64,000 nt of DNA from an uncultured Marvinbryantia sp. (GCF_905201705.1 NZ_CAJKOX010000002.1:92779-156778), one strand, 5' to 3'; positions 1-8,320 are shown, counted from the first letter of the stretch. Notes: generated from the sequence alone by a model not told the origin. Numbers and translations: made by a program.

Positions 1-1
1 T

Positions 2-607
2 GCCTGGGTTCCGTTAAATGAGAGCTGGGGAGTTCCGCAGATCGAGAGGGACAAATGCCAGCAGCATTTTGCGTTGACGATGTATCATTATCTTCACGCG
101 CTGGATGATACCAGGCTGGTGGTGTCTAATGACGGATGGCAGATGACGGAAACGGATATCTGCGCCATACACAACTACCGGCACGGCGGAAAGGATGAAC
201 CGGAAATATATGCGCAGTACCGGGAAATGCTTGCGGACCGCGAAGGGCTGATTCAGTGTCCTTCTACCTGGCGCAGTATTTACGTGGACGGATATTCGTA
301 CAGAGGAGAACCAATCATGCTGACGGAATTTGGCGGTATTGCCTATGACGCGGCCCGCTGCTCCGGATGGGGCTACACCTGCGCGGACACAGAGAAGGAA
401 TTTCTGGAGGCATATCGCCGTGTGATTGATGCCGTGTACGCGTCAAAGGCACTGTGGGGTTTTTGTTACACGCAGCTCACTGACGTGGAGCAGGAGATCA
501 ATGGACTGCTGACTTATGACAGGGAACCAAAATGTGATGTGAAGAAAATCCGGGAGATTAATGAGCGCCCGCACAGATGCTGCATCACACATAATCCACC
601 TTCATAA
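2..607 (+). CDS. GH2 family glycoside hydrolase, C-terminal part (5' end outside window)
   Basis: The open frame runs in from the left edge, so only about the last 200 residues are present. The first residues contain VPLNESWG, the Asn-Glu pair that carries the acid/base catalyst in clan-A family 2 enzymes. About 95 residues later comes LTEFGG, which fits the nucleophile Glu. Together they indicate a retaining beta-glycosidase of the beta-galactosidase/beta-glucuronidase/beta-mannosidase group; the substrate cannot be told without the N-terminal sugar-binding and jelly-roll domains. The gene ends 23 bases inside the convergent regulator gene downstream. The last ~15 residues (after KKIREINERP) look unlike the family, so the reading-frame end may have been altered when the neighbour was joined. 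No signal sequence can be assessed. Confidence 0.85.
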   Translation, partial: AWVPLNESWGVPQIERDKCQQHFALTMYHYLHALDDTRLVVSNDGWQMTETDICAIHNYRHGGKDEPEIYAQYREMLADREGLIQCPSTWRSIYVDGYSYRGEPIMLTEFGGIAYDAARCSGWGYTCADTEKEFLEAYRRVIDAVYASKALWGFCYTQLTDVEQEINGLLTYDREPKCDVKKIREINERPHRCCITHNPPS

Positions 608-1535
608 TAATATCCTGCGCATAGTCTCCGAAAAATTTTCCAAAGAGATTCATTCCGCCGACATGCTCGCTGTCTGCATCCACTTTCAGGGTAAAGGTGA
701 AGCAATAGCCGTCTAAGAGCGCAAGGCTCTCAATGGTCTCATCGGAAACCTTCTGCCCGTTAATGTAACATCCTGTGTGTGTGATGTGGATAATTTTGAA
801 TTCGCCGAACTGTGTGTTGGAATCATTCCACCAGGAGGGATTGTAAATACCGCGCCGTCCGCCGTAGTCTGCCTGCGTGTGCAGAGTGACAATGTGCCTG
901 TGATTTAATTCGAAACGGATGTCGGAGGGCCAGTCGTTATTAAAACCGGGCGCCTCGGAACAAATTTCGAAAGAAAATTCTATGTGATCTACCTCGCCGG
1001 TATGCAGGGCTTCATTGGAAAACTGGTATTCCAGAAAACCGCTTGTGAGCCAGAGCAGAGAGGCGTTGATGTGATCGGTGGAATAAAAGCCGTAAGGGGA
1101 ATCTTCCTCGTAAAGATACGAATTTGCTGTGGCGATCCCGCAGGGCGGTGTGACCTCACAGTTACAATAATGTCCGATCGGCATATAAATGTAAGCAGGC
1201 GGCTTGCGGACAAAACGGTTTTCGTGGGCAAACAGATCAAGAAAAACGCTGGCGGCGGAAATGCCGCACAGCTTTCTCGTGCCGCGGATGCCGGGCTTTG
1301 GCAGCACTGTGATAAGCCCGGCATCTTTTAAGGTGTTGATGTGGAGGCTCATCGAGGATATGGGAAGATAGAACTGCTCGGCGAGCTGACTGATTGTCAT
1401 TGGCTTTCCGACGAGACAGCGCAGGATCTCCAGACGGGTTTCTGAGGAAAGCGCCCGGCAGATCTTAGCAGTATGTTCAATGTCGGAGAGACTGAGCATC
1501 ATCTCTTTTTTACTGATTGGATTTTGTTCGGACAT
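585..1535 (-). CDS. ArsR-like winged-helix transcriptional regulator with long C-terminal domain
   Basis: 316 residues. The first ~100 form an ArsR/SmtB-type winged helix: ICRALSSETRLEILRCL is the typical start, followed by MTISQLAEQFYLPISSM as the recognition region and a wing around residues 75-90. The remaining ~210 residues are rich in aromatic and beta-type sequence and I do not recognise them; they could be a ligand-binding beta-sandwich, perhaps for a carbohydrate given the GH2 gene next door. No metal-binding CxC of classical ArsR sensors is visible. The start codon lies 3 bases after the stop of the GNAT gene, so the two are almost certainly co-transcribed. The 3' end overlaps the convergent GH2 gene. 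Confidence 0.75.
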   Translation of the reverse strand: MSEQNPISKKEMMLSLSDIEHTAKICRALSSETRLEILRCLVGKPMTISQLAEQFYLPISSMSLHINTLKDAGLITVLPKPGIRGTRKLCGISAASVFLDLFAHENRFVRKPPAYIYMPIGHYCNCEVTPPCGIATANSYLYEEDSPYGFYSTDHINASLLWLTSGFLEYQFSNEALHTGEVDHIEFSFEICSEAPGFNNDWPSDIRFELNHRHIVTLHTQADYGGRRGIYNPSWWNDSNTQFGEFKIIHITHTGCYINGQKVSDETIESLALLDGYCFTFTLKVDADSEHVGGMNLFGKFFGDYAQDIIMKVDYV

Positions 1536-1538
1536 GGC

Positions 1539-2306
1539 TTAATACCCCCGTATTTCGATTGCTGTGTAAGTGTGACTGAAGCGGTAGCCAAGCTTTTGCG
1601 CCAGAGCGGCGGAAGCCGGATTTTGCGCATCCCAGCTTGGATAAAGCTTGCGTTTCCGGCATTCCAGGATCAATTTTGCACCGCACAGGCGGGCGAAGCC
1701 CTGGCGGCGGCAGTCTGTCCGGGTGTCAATTTCGATTTCAATACCTTCCTGGTATCTGGTGTAGGAGGACGCGCCGGAAAGGATCACACCATTCTTATGC
1801 AGCACGACACCGAGTCCCAGGCGGCGGAATGTCTCATAATCTTTAAACTGCGATACCAGGTCAGCACTCCAGGCTTCGGCACTGCACAGATTGTAAAAGT
1901 GTTCATCAATCAGAGCAAGCTCACATTCTGCGGGCAGATCACATACGATCTGCTCTAATTTTTTTGTATCAAATATATGGGGTTCTTTATAAAATGCATA
2001 GCGGATGACAGGCGTTGCCTTTGCGCCATAACAGCGCAGCAGCAGATTCTTCCATGCATCATTTTGCGGAACCAGGATTATGAAATCCTGTGTGCACCAG
2101 TCTGGTTTACAGGCTGCCAGCTCCGCATCCGGTTCTCCGGCAAAAAAGGCAAAATCGGCAATGATCGCCATAGCTGCCGTTGGATTTTCCGGGGCATTTG
2201 CATATAGCTTTCCCATAACTTTCTGCAGGCAGGACCAGATCAGTGTTTCCTCCCAGCCGTCAAACAGGGGAGCGGCGATATCTGCATTTGTGATTTCACA
2301 CACCAT
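1539..2306 (-). CDS. GNAT family N-acetyltransferase (GNAT_acetyltran / zwittermicin-resistance-like)
   Basis: 255 residues with a start at ATG 2306, preceded on the minus strand by AGAGGTGA at good spacing; the frame stays open upstream to 2456 but without a ribosome site. The C-terminal ~100 residues carry the GNAT acetyl-CoA fold: GIEIEIDTRTDCRRQGFA is motif A with the RxxGxA pyrophosphate loop, followed by YPSWDAQNPASAALAQKLGY, the usual motif B with Asn and the LGY end. The N-terminal half is the variable domain seen in the GNAT_acetyltran family. It is the first gene of a two-gene operon with the ArsR-like regulator. The acceptor substrate is unknown. Confidence 0.75.
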   Translation of the reverse strand: MVCEITNADIAAPLFDGWEETLIWSCLQKVMGKLYANAPENPTAAMAIIADFAFFAGEPDAELAACKPDWCTQDFIILVPQNDAWKNLLLRCYGAKATPVIRYAFYKEPHIFDTKKLEQIVCDLPAECELALIDEHFYNLCSAEAWSADLVSQFKDYETFRRLGLGVVLHKNGVILSGASSYTRYQEGIEIEIDTRTDCRRQGFARLCGAKLILECRKRKLYPSWDAQNPASAALAQKLGYRFSHTYTAIEIRGY

Positions 2307-2497
2307 TTTCAATGTCACCTCTGTAATGAGAGAATTCTGATGGATCCAGTATATCACAGAAAACAGGAGATGTCTCCGATAGTTTGAAAAAAATATGTGA
2401 TGTGAAAGGTATTTAAGGAACAATAGCTGTGATTTCAGTGGAAAAACTCCCGCCAATATGATAAAATCAAAACCAGAAAAAATACGGGAGGTAACAT

Positions 2498-2749
2498 ATG
2501 TTAGAATTTAAGTATGACACACAACTATTAATCGAAGGGAAAAATCTCGACGAGGATGAGATCAGTGATTACATCACCGAACATTTTGAGGGCGACTGCC
2601 TGCTGGCAGTGGGCGATGAGGAGCTGATCAAAATCCATTTCCACACCAACAAGCCGTGGGAGGTGCTGGAATATTGTGCGACGCTTGGCGAAATATATGA
2701 TATTGTCGTGGAGGACATGGACCGGCAGGCGCGCGGGCTGAAGGGATAG
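2498..2749 (+). CDS. Stand-alone FakA/DAK2-type middle domain protein
   Basis: 83 residues behind a strong GGGAGGT site. The stretch FEGDCLLAVGDEELIKIHFHTN followed by PWEVLEYCATLGEIYDIVVEDM resembles the middle domain of the fatty-acid kinase FakA (DhaL/YloV family), where a GDS.VVVGD..LIKVHVHT pattern is typical. The kinase DhaL domain (about 200 residues) and the C-terminal DegV-like part are absent on both sides. It is either a small free-standing member of the family seen in Clostridia or a relic. The assignment rests on motif memory and is an inference; its role is unknown. An R1 repeat follows 12 bases after the stop. Confidence 0.6.
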   Translation: MLEFKYDTQLLIEGKNLDEDEISDYITEHFEGDCLLAVGDEELIKIHFHTNKPWEVLEYCATLGEIYDIVVEDMDRQARGLKG

Positions 2750-2760
2750 TAAAACCGCGG

Positions 2761-2845
2761 GCAAATCCCATTCGCGAAGCGAATTTTAAATGGATCTGCG
2801 AAGGTTACTGCGAACGGAGTGAACAGTAATGATCTGAGAAATAGA
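2761..2845 (+). repeat. Dispersed intergenic repeat R1, copy a (short form)
   Basis: Contains the R1 core AAATCCCATTCGCGAAGCGAAT, with the perfect hairpin ATTCGC-GAA-GCGAAT, then TTTAAATGGAT.TGCGAA and a CTG.GAAC...GTGAACAGTAA tail. The same core occurs at 8192-8320 and 54571-54708. This copy lacks the ~70-base 5' part found in the other two. It also has an inverted pair TTACTG/CAGTAA around the tail. Function unknown. Confidence 0.8.
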
Positions 2846-2870
2846 AGTTGAGAAAAATGGCACAAAATTA

Positions 2871-2956
2871 TTGACTAACGATAATTTTGTGCTATACTTT
2901 TCTTAGAAGATTATCGTAAAACAATAATTTTTGAACGCGATAATGATTTATCCGGA
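2871..2956 (+). promoter_or_regulatory. Promoter with inverted repeat operators for the membrane protein/HTH/lipoprotein operon
   Basis: TTGACT at 2871-2876 and TATACT at 2893-2898 are separated by 16 bases. ACGATAAT at 2878-2885, inside the spacer, is the inverse of ATTATCGT at 2912-2919 just past the start point, and a third GCGATAATGATTTATC copy lies close to the ribosome site. The arrangement suggests a repressor bound around the start site; the HTH protein of the same operon is the obvious candidate (inference). Confidence 0.65.
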
Positions 2957-2965
2957 GGTGACGGC

Positions 2966-3946
2966 ATGAGATATAAGATCTTTTACACTGCACTGGTTTT
3001 GGAGGCAATCTTTTGTATGATATTTGCGCTGCCGCAGATGCAGGTTTCCGGTATGTTTACCACCATTACAGCATTCCCGTTTGAGCAGATCGGCTGGGGG
3101 CTGCGCAGGCTTTCTCTGTCCGGGAGGGTCGGCAATGCAGTGGCTGTTGCACTCTATCTGCTGCTAAGTCTGCTCCCATGCGCTGTATTTTTTATTCTGA
3201 GGAGCAGGAAAATGCTCTGCCGGGCGGACCGGCTTCTGCCTGCTATGAGCGCACTGCTGTTTTTTGTGAATTATTATATGGTCAATCCGGGATTACTGCA
3301 GACGGGCGTGGCAGGAAGCGGAAAGTGGATGCTTGGAAGTACCTTCTATGCGGTGCTCTGCGGCTATCTGGCGCTGCGGATGCTGCATATGTATACGTCG
3401 GCGGATGTGAGAAAGCTGCAGGCGGCGCTGAAAATTCTGCTGTTGTTTACGATGACAGCATTTGTATTTGCGATATTTGGACAGGGGATCGGTGATCTGC
3501 TCTCTGCCGTGGAAGCTGTGAGGAGCGGCAACAGTATATCGTCGGTGGAAGCGGCGGTATTTGGGACGGCGCAGGAGCCGACGCTCACCTATGCGTTTCT
3601 GGTATTTCAGTTTGCCGTGAAAGCGATGCCCTACAGTATGGATCTGGTGGCCGTATTTTTCGCGGTAAAAATGCTGGATGCACTGGCGCAGGACCGCTAT
3701 TCTGATGCGGCGGTCAGCGCGGTCGGCAGGCTGACGGATTTCTGCCGGTCGGCGCTCATGGTGACGATTGCAGTGGAAATGCTGTTTCATGTGCTGCAGC
3801 TTTTACTGCACCGGTATCTTTACCGGGTAGACATTACCATCCATTTTCCGGTGCTTTCTATCGTCTTTGTGCTGGCAATGCTGCTGGCGGCACGCTATCT
3901 GCAGGAGGACCAGCGGATGAAACAGGAGCATGATCTGTTTATATAA
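2966..3946 (+). CDS. Polytopic membrane protein of unknown function
   Basis: 326 residues with about eight hydrophobic segments (near residues 5-25, 55-80, 90-110, 125-145, 155-175, 215-235, 255-280, 290-310) and no charged catalytic pattern that I recognise. Start chosen at the ATG after CGGAGGTGACGGC. It is the first gene of an operon with a small HTH protein and a lipoprotein. Membrane protein plus Xre-type HTH pairs (such as DUF2975 with its regulator) are common in Clostridia; this protein is longer than DUF2975 and I cannot place it in that family. It might sense a membrane signal for the HTH partner (inference). Confidence 0.6.
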   Translation: MRYKIFYTALVLEAIFCMIFALPQMQVSGMFTTITAFPFEQIGWGLRRLSLSGRVGNAVAVALYLLLSLLPCAVFFILRSRKMLCRADRLLPAMSALLFFVNYYMVNPGLLQTGVAGSGKWMLGSTFYAVLCGYLALRMLHMYTSADVRKLQAALKILLLFTMTAFVFAIFGQGIGDLLSAVEAVRSGNSISSVEAAVFGTAQEPTLTYAFLVFQFAVKAMPYSMDLVAVFFAVKMLDALAQDRYSDAAVSAVGRLTDFCRSALMVTIAVEMLFHVLQLLLHRYLYRVDITIHFPVLSIVFVLAMLLAARYLQEDQRMKQEHDLFI

Positions 3947-3979
3947 AGGAACCTTATGCTTTTCACAGAGAGGTAAGAA

Positions 3980-4213
3980 ATGGGAATCAGAGTTTGTCTT
4001 GAAATGGTTTTAAAAGAGCGGGGGATGACGTCGAAGGAGCTTTGCGCCCTGGTGGGTATTACCGAGGCAAATCTTTCCGTGCTGCGCAGCGGAAAAGCAA
4101 AGGGCGTCCGCTTTCACACGATAAACCGCATCTGCTACTATCTGCAGTGCGATGTGGGGGATATTTTAAAGTTTGACGGAGAGCTTGGAGAGGAGGAGAA
4201 GCATGAGGAGTAG
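3980..4213 (+). CDS. Small Cro/CI-type helix-turn-helix regulator (HTH_26-like)
   Basis: 77 residues, nearly all HTH: LKERGMTSKELCALVGITEANLSVL is the helix-turn-helix, followed by FHTINRICYYLQCDVGDIL, the usual end of this single-domain Xre class. No ligand domain. The ribosome site GAGAGG precedes the ATG. The gene sits 33 bases after the membrane protein and its stop overlaps the lipoprotein start (ATGAGGAGTAG), so the three are one transcript. It probably binds the ATTATCGT-type inverted repeats at the operon promoter; that is an inference from position. Confidence 0.8.
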   Translation: MGIRVCLEMVLKERGMTSKELCALVGITEANLSVLRSGKAKGVRFHTINRICYYLQCDVGDILKFDGELGEEEKHEE

Positions 4214-5177
4214 AAACCGGATAATATTTTTGGGGATATTTACGGCGCTGCTTTTGAGCGGCTGTTCGCTGGCGGTTCCCGGTGCGGAAACGGAAGGCGG
4301 GGATGACCGGCTGATCGGAGCGTTCATTACGTCGGATCATCTGGATCTCTTTGACATGGATGCGTATCTGCAGGATCATGCATCTTGGCTTGTGAAGGCG
4401 AACGAAATCCAGATCAGCAATACTTCCGGATACGAGGGGAGACTCTACGCGGTGATCGATAAAAAGGGCAGCGAGGATACTTACGACTGGGACATTTCCT
4501 TTAAAGATGTGAAGGGGATTTCCTTTTTTGCGCCGGTTCTGGAGGATAAAGACGGAAACAGGGGCTGGCATTCGGTATACGATACCGGGATTTCCGATGT
4601 GGATTTTAATATAACTGTCACAGATGCGGGCGATGAGGTGAGCCTGGAGGGTACGATATACATGATCCCGGGACAGTCGGATAAAGGGATTTCCTATTAT
4701 CTGAACCCGGTGTATCAGACGGCAGAAGGGCAGGTTTACCTGATTGCCGGAGAGGGCTTCAGCACAAGCGGGGAATCGGAAGAGGAAGAGGAAGAGGTAC
4801 ATTTTGCGTCTGCTTTAACCGCGGAGACAAAGACGACGGAAAACGGAAAGAGCCAGACGGCAAAAAGCAGTGTGAAGGTCAGCTTTGCAACAATGCACCG
4901 CCCGGTAAAGATCACGCTTTATCAGATGGATGAGGCGCATCAGTGCATAAAGCGGGAAGAATATACTCCGGGCGGGCTGCCGGAAAGTCTGAATATGGAA
5001 CCGGGGACAGCGTATCTTCTGGTGGAGACAGAAAAAGAAAAGCTGTCCGGCGAGCGCTTTTCTGACAGAGCGGTATATGACCGGACTGATGATCGGGAGG
5101 ATAAGCTGGAGACATGGTATGATTGTGGCAACGGCATCCTGGCGAAGCAGGAAAGCGCGCTTGTGTGGGAACAGTGA
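4203..5177 (+). CDS. Putative lipoprotein of unknown function
   Basis: 324 residues. The start at 4203 has GAGGAGGAGAAGC just upstream; a longer frame to 4173 lacks support. Residues 1-21 form a lipoprotein signal peptide with lipobox LLSGC (Cys21). The mature part is acidic with a Glu run near residues 195-203 (ESEEEEEE), repeated Thr/Lys stretches and no recognised enzyme motif. It overlaps the HTH gene by 11 bases. It is expected to be anchored on the outer face of the membrane together with the membrane protein encoded first in the operon. Confidence 0.65.
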   Translation: MRSRNRIIFLGIFTALLLSGCSLAVPGAETEGGDDRLIGAFITSDHLDLFDMDAYLQDHASWLVKANEIQISNTSGYEGRLYAVIDKKGSEDTYDWDISFKDVKGISFFAPVLEDKDGNRGWHSVYDTGISDVDFNITVTDAGDEVSLEGTIYMIPGQSDKGISYYLNPVYQTAEGQVYLIAGEGFSTSGESEEEEEEVHFASALTAETKTTENGKSQTAKSSVKVSFATMHRPVKITLYQMDEAHQCIKREEYTPGGLPESLNMEPGTAYLLVETEKEKLSGERFSDRAVYDRTDDREDKLETWYDCGNGILAKQESALVWEQ

Positions 5178-5258
5178 GCAGCGCGGGGAGTGCCGCGTCT
5201 TTGCGGAAAAGGCGGGATTACAGGTGAAAAAACTGCGCGGAGCGGGCGTGTATAGGGG

Positions 5259-6092
5259 CTATCCCGGATATTTGCACAGCTCCCAGAACGCGACAGCGCT
5301 TGCGGCGGCTACGTTCAGAGAGTCGACGCCGTGCATCATGGGAATGCGGATCGTATAGTCACAGTCTGAAAGCGTGGCGGCGCAGAGCCCGTCTCCCTCG
5401 GAGCCAAGTATAATAGCAAGTTTTTCGGTCGCAGCAAGACGCTGGTCTGCAAGGGAAATAGAGTTATCTGTCAATGCCAGAGCTGCCGTCTGAAATCCAA
5501 GCTTTTTCAGGAAAGGGACATAGGACGGGGCAGGCTGCTTAGGCTCTGCCGGCAGCCACGTCCAGGGGATCTGGAAAACAGTTCCCATGCTGACGCGGAT
5601 CGCGCGGCGGTATAAGGGATTGCTGCAGTCCGGTGTGAGAAGAACAGCGTCTATGCCCAGGGCTGCCGCCGAACGAAAAATTGCGCCGACATTGGTGGGA
5701 TTCATTATATTTTCCAGCACGGCGATGCGGCGGGCGCCAAGGCATACATTCTCTGCTGTGGGCAGCGCCGGACGCCTCATGGCGCACAGCACGCCGCGCG
5801 TAAGCGCAAAGCCGGTAAGCTTTGTAAGGATATCAAAATCAGCCGTGTAGACGGGAATATCGCCGCAGCGGGCAAGGATATCGCGCGCTTCTCCTTCAAT
5901 GTGTTTCCGCTCCAGTAAAACTGACACGGGCGTGCATCCGGCATTCAGCGCACGTTCCACTACCTTGGGGCTTTCTGCGATAAAAAGACCTTTTTCCGGT
6001 TCGTGGCGGTTGAGAAGCTGGTTTTCTGTGAGGCGTGCGTAGACATCCAGCTCCGGGGCGGAAAAATCAGTGATTTCAATAATGTGCGGCAT
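5259..6092 (-). CDS. TrmH/SpoU family RNA 2'-O-ribose methyltransferase
   Basis: 277 residues, the usual length for an rRNA/tRNA SpoU enzyme. All three SPOUT motifs are visible: NIMNPTNVGAIFRSA (motif 1, with the catalytic Asn/Arg), IILGSEGDGL (motif 2) and IPMMHGVDSLNVAAA (motif 3), which form the trefoil-knot SAM site. The N-terminal ~90 residues, with LTENQLLNRHEPEKG.FIAES, match the substrate-binding L30e-like domain of 23S rRNA methyltransferases. It methylates a ribose 2'-OH; the exact nucleotide is not predictable here. It stands alone, convergent with the lipoprotein operon. Confidence 0.9.
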   Translation of the reverse strand: MPHIIEITDFSAPELDVYARLTENQLLNRHEPEKGLFIAESPKVVERALNAGCTPVSVLLERKHIEGEARDILARCGDIPVYTADFDILTKLTGFALTRGVLCAMRRPALPTAENVCLGARRIAVLENIMNPTNVGAIFRSAAALGIDAVLLTPDCSNPLYRRAIRVSMGTVFQIPWTWLPAEPKQPAPSYVPFLKKLGFQTAALALTDNSISLADQRLAATEKLAIILGSEGDGLCAATLSDCDYTIRIPMMHGVDSLNVAAASAVAFWELCKYPG

Positions 6093-6252
6093 AGCGGACT
6101 CCTTTAAATCGGTAATGTTCTTTTGAAAATATTATAGGTGCTTATGTGAAAGGTGTCAAAGAAATTTGTAACCATAATTTTCGATTGCAGTTCCCAGGAA
6201 GGAGTGGTACAATAACAAAAGTCTGACTTTAGAGGAAACGGAGGGGCGTTTC

Positions 6253-6969
6253 ATGAAACGCGAGAGCTTTAGAAGAGGCCTGAAGGATGGAGTACCAATT
6301 GCGCTTGGATATTTCGCGGTGTCGTTTACGTTTGGTATGATGGCGGTGTCCGGGGGCTTAAGCATCTGGCAGGCAGTGTTGATTTCTCTGACCAATCTTA
6401 CATCTGCCGGGCAGTTTGCCGGTCTGGATATTATACTTGCAGCAGGCTCTTACTGGGAGATGGCGCTGACGCAGCTAATTATTAATCTGCGTTATTGTCT
6501 GATGTCCTTCTCGCTTTCGCAAAAGATGGAGACAAAGACGTCTCTGCTGCACAGATGCCTGGTGTCATTTGGGATTACGGATGAAATTTTTGGCGTCAGC
6601 GCCAGCCAGGAGGGGAAGGTCAGTCCATATTACAATTACGGAGCAATGTGCGTGGCGATTCCGGGCTGGACGCTTGGCACGCTGGCCGGAGCAATTTCCG
6701 GCAATCTGCTGCCGGAATTTATGATGAGCGCACTGAGCGTAGCGATTTATGGAATGTTTCTTGCGATTATTATCCCGCCTGCAAAGACTAATCGTGCAGT
6801 GGCCGGGGTGGTACTTGGGGCGATGGCAGTCAGCAGTCTGTTCGCGGTAGCACCCGTATTAAAAAATGTTTCATCCGGTTTTGTGATTATTATCACAACG
6901 CTGCTTGTGGCGGGCATTGCCGCATATGTCTGCCCGGTGAAAGAGGAAAAGGAGGAACAGCATTCATGA
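6253..6969 (+). CDS. azlC: AzlC-like branched-chain amino acid exporter, large subunit
   Basis: 238 residues with about seven membrane segments. The start GLKDGVPIALGYFAVSFTFG, the LTSAGQFAG segment and the ITDEIFG region are characteristic of AzlC/YgaZ proteins, which export valine, leucine or analogues together with the small AzlD/YgaH subunit. The start is the ATG after CGGAGGGGCGTTTC. The stop overlaps the start of the next gene by 4 bases (ATGA), a translational coupling expected for the two-subunit permease. Confidence 0.9.
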   Translation: MKRESFRRGLKDGVPIALGYFAVSFTFGMMAVSGGLSIWQAVLISLTNLTSAGQFAGLDIILAAGSYWEMALTQLIINLRYCLMSFSLSQKMETKTSLLHRCLVSFGITDEIFGVSASQEGKVSPYYNYGAMCVAIPGWTLGTLAGAISGNLLPEFMMSALSVAIYGMFLAIIIPPAKTNRAVAGVVLGAMAVSSLFAVAPVLKNVSSGFVIIITTLLVAGIAAYVCPVKEEKEEQHS

Positions 6970-7283
6970 GTCATAATGTTTATGTGTACATCCTGGTGAT
7001 GGCAGGCGTGACGTACCTCATCCGTATGCTGCCGATGGCGCTCGTAAAAAAAGAAATAACCAGTCCTTACATAAAGTCGTTTTTGTATTATGTCCCATAT
7101 GCGTGTCTGGCAGCGATGACTTTTCCGGCAATCCTTTCGGCAACGAACAGCACTGTTTCGGCGGCGATCGGATTTATTGTGGCATTGATTGCAGCCTACA
7201 GGGAGAAAAGTCTGCTCATGGTAGCGCTTCTGGCGTGCGGCGCTGTGTTTATTGCGGAGCGGATTCTTCCGCTTTTTATGTAA
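6966..7283 (+). CDS. azlD: AzlD-like branched-chain amino acid transport small subunit
   Basis: 105 residues with four hydrophobic segments. MAGVTYLIRMLPMAL and the segment FLYYVPYACLAAMTFPAIL are typical of AzlD/YgaH. It pairs with AzlC, encoded immediately upstream with a 4-base overlap, to form the exporter. The GTG or ATG choice is settled by GAAAAGGAGGAACAGC upstream of ATG 6966. Confidence 0.9.
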   Translation: MSHNVYVYILVMAGVTYLIRMLPMALVKKEITSPYIKSFLYYVPYACLAAMTFPAILSATNSTVSAAIGFIVALIAAYREKSLLMVALLACGAVFIAERILPLFM

Positions 7284-7400
7284 AACGGTTTCATGCTTTT
7301 GGAGAATCTGATACAAACAGATCGGGAGAGATGTTGTGCAATTTTTAAAAAATGTACACAACATTTCTTTTTATTTTGGTTAATCTTTTTCTGCTATAGG

Positions 7401-7409
7401 TGTTATACT
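7401..7409 (+). promoter_or_regulatory. Extended -10 promoter element upstream of rplY/ctc
   Basis: TG-T-TATACT forms an extended -10. No good -35 lies 16-18 bases upstream. The sequence TGTACATGTAACA just after it is nearly palindromic and resembles ACAACATTT/TGTACA elements at 7350-7370; a regulator site is possible. The L25 gene starts about 90 bases downstream. Confidence 0.45.
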
Positions 7410-7497
7410 GTACATGTAACAAAGAGAAGATACTTACAGACCTGCATTATAATATGTGAGCCTGCCAGGCATTCAGTGATTATGGAGGAAAAGATAA

Positions 7498-8085
7498 ATG
7501 AATACTTTGAAAGCTGAAAGAAGAAGTTTGGACACAAAGGCAAAGAAACTCAGACGGGAAGGATTTGTTACCGGCAATGTATTTGGCAAAGAACTGAAAG
7601 AAACGATACCGGTAAAAATTGAAAAGAAGGATGCAGAACGTCTCTTAAAAACATGCAACAAGGGCAGCCAGATCATGCTGGAAGTAGAGGGCAAAAAGCT
7701 GGATGTTCTGATTAAAGAAATCGACTATAATTCGATGAAACGCCAGATTGATGAAATTGATTTCCAGGCGCTGGTAAGCGGAGAGGAAGTGCACTCTGTG
7801 GCGGAGGTCGTATTGCTGAACCATGATAAGGTGGTAAATGGACTCATCCAGTTAAAGCTGCATGAAATTGCATACAAGGCTGTTCCGGAAGCGCTGGTAG
7901 ATAAAGTGGAGATCAATATGGAGAATATGAAGATCGGAGACAGCATTCTTGTAAAAGATCTGGAGCTTGCTTCCAATGAGAAGATTCATCTGATGACGGA
8001 TCCGGAAGCAACTGTGGTAGCGGTAACAGAGATCCACAATAAGGCGGCAGAGACGGACACAGAGGAAGCAGCGGCTGAGGAATAA
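7498..8085 (+). CDS. rplY: Ribosomal protein bL25 / general stress protein Ctc
   Basis: 195 residues, the length of the two-domain Ctc/TL5 form. The N-terminal ~95 residues are the 5S-rRNA-binding L25 fold (KAKKLRREGFVTGNVFGK is the usual RxxGxxPAVVYG region in divergent form, with IKEIDYNSMKRQIDEIDF). The C-terminal part (about 95-180: VLLNHDKVVNGLIQLKLHEI, then VEINMENMKIGDSILVKDL) is the TL5-type beta domain. An acidic tail rich in Glu and Ala closes the protein. Monocistronic, with a strong terminator 44 bases after the stop. In Bacillus the homologue is stress-induced; no such promoter is evident here. Confidence 0.9.
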   Translation: MNTLKAERRSLDTKAKKLRREGFVTGNVFGKELKETIPVKIEKKDAERLLKTCNKGSQIMLEVEGKKLDVLIKEIDYNSMKRQIDEIDFQALVSGEEVHSVAEVVLLNHDKVVNGLIQLKLHEIAYKAVPEALVDKVEINMENMKIGDSILVKDLELASNEKIHLMTDPEATVVAVTEIHNKAAETDTEEAAAEE

Positions 8086-8128
8086 AGAAATTTCATATAC
8101 AGACCGGGATATATCGCGGAACATGAAG

Positions 8129-8158
8129 GAGCAGGGTTGCAGAGACCCTGCTCTTTTT
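8129..8158 (+). terminator. Rho-independent terminator after rplY/ctc
   Basis: GAGCAGGGT (8129-8137) pairs with ACCCTGCTC (8145-8153) and is followed by five T. A clear stem of nine base pairs. Confidence 0.92.
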
Positions 8159-8191
8159 GCCGTTATGAGAAGTACTATTCACGCTGGCCGT

Positions 8192-8320
8192 AAACACCTG
8201 CTGCGACGCGAAGCTGGTCCTGTGGGTTTGAGGCGTGAGAACATGATTCAGGTGTGAGTAAATCCCATTCGCGAAGCGAATTTAAAATGGATTTGCGAAT
8301 GATGCTGTGAACAGTAACAT
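8192..8320 (+). repeat. Dispersed intergenic repeat R1, copy b (long form)
   Basis: About 130 bases, closely matching 54571-54708 over its whole length: AAACACCTGCTGCGACGCGAAG, GTGGGTTTGAGGCGTGAGAAC, then the ATTCGCGAAGCGAAT hairpin and TGGATTTGCGAA. Only the second half is found at 2761. It fills most of the 348-base gap between rplY and the asparagine-synthase-like gene and ends just before that gene's promoter. Confidence 0.85.
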
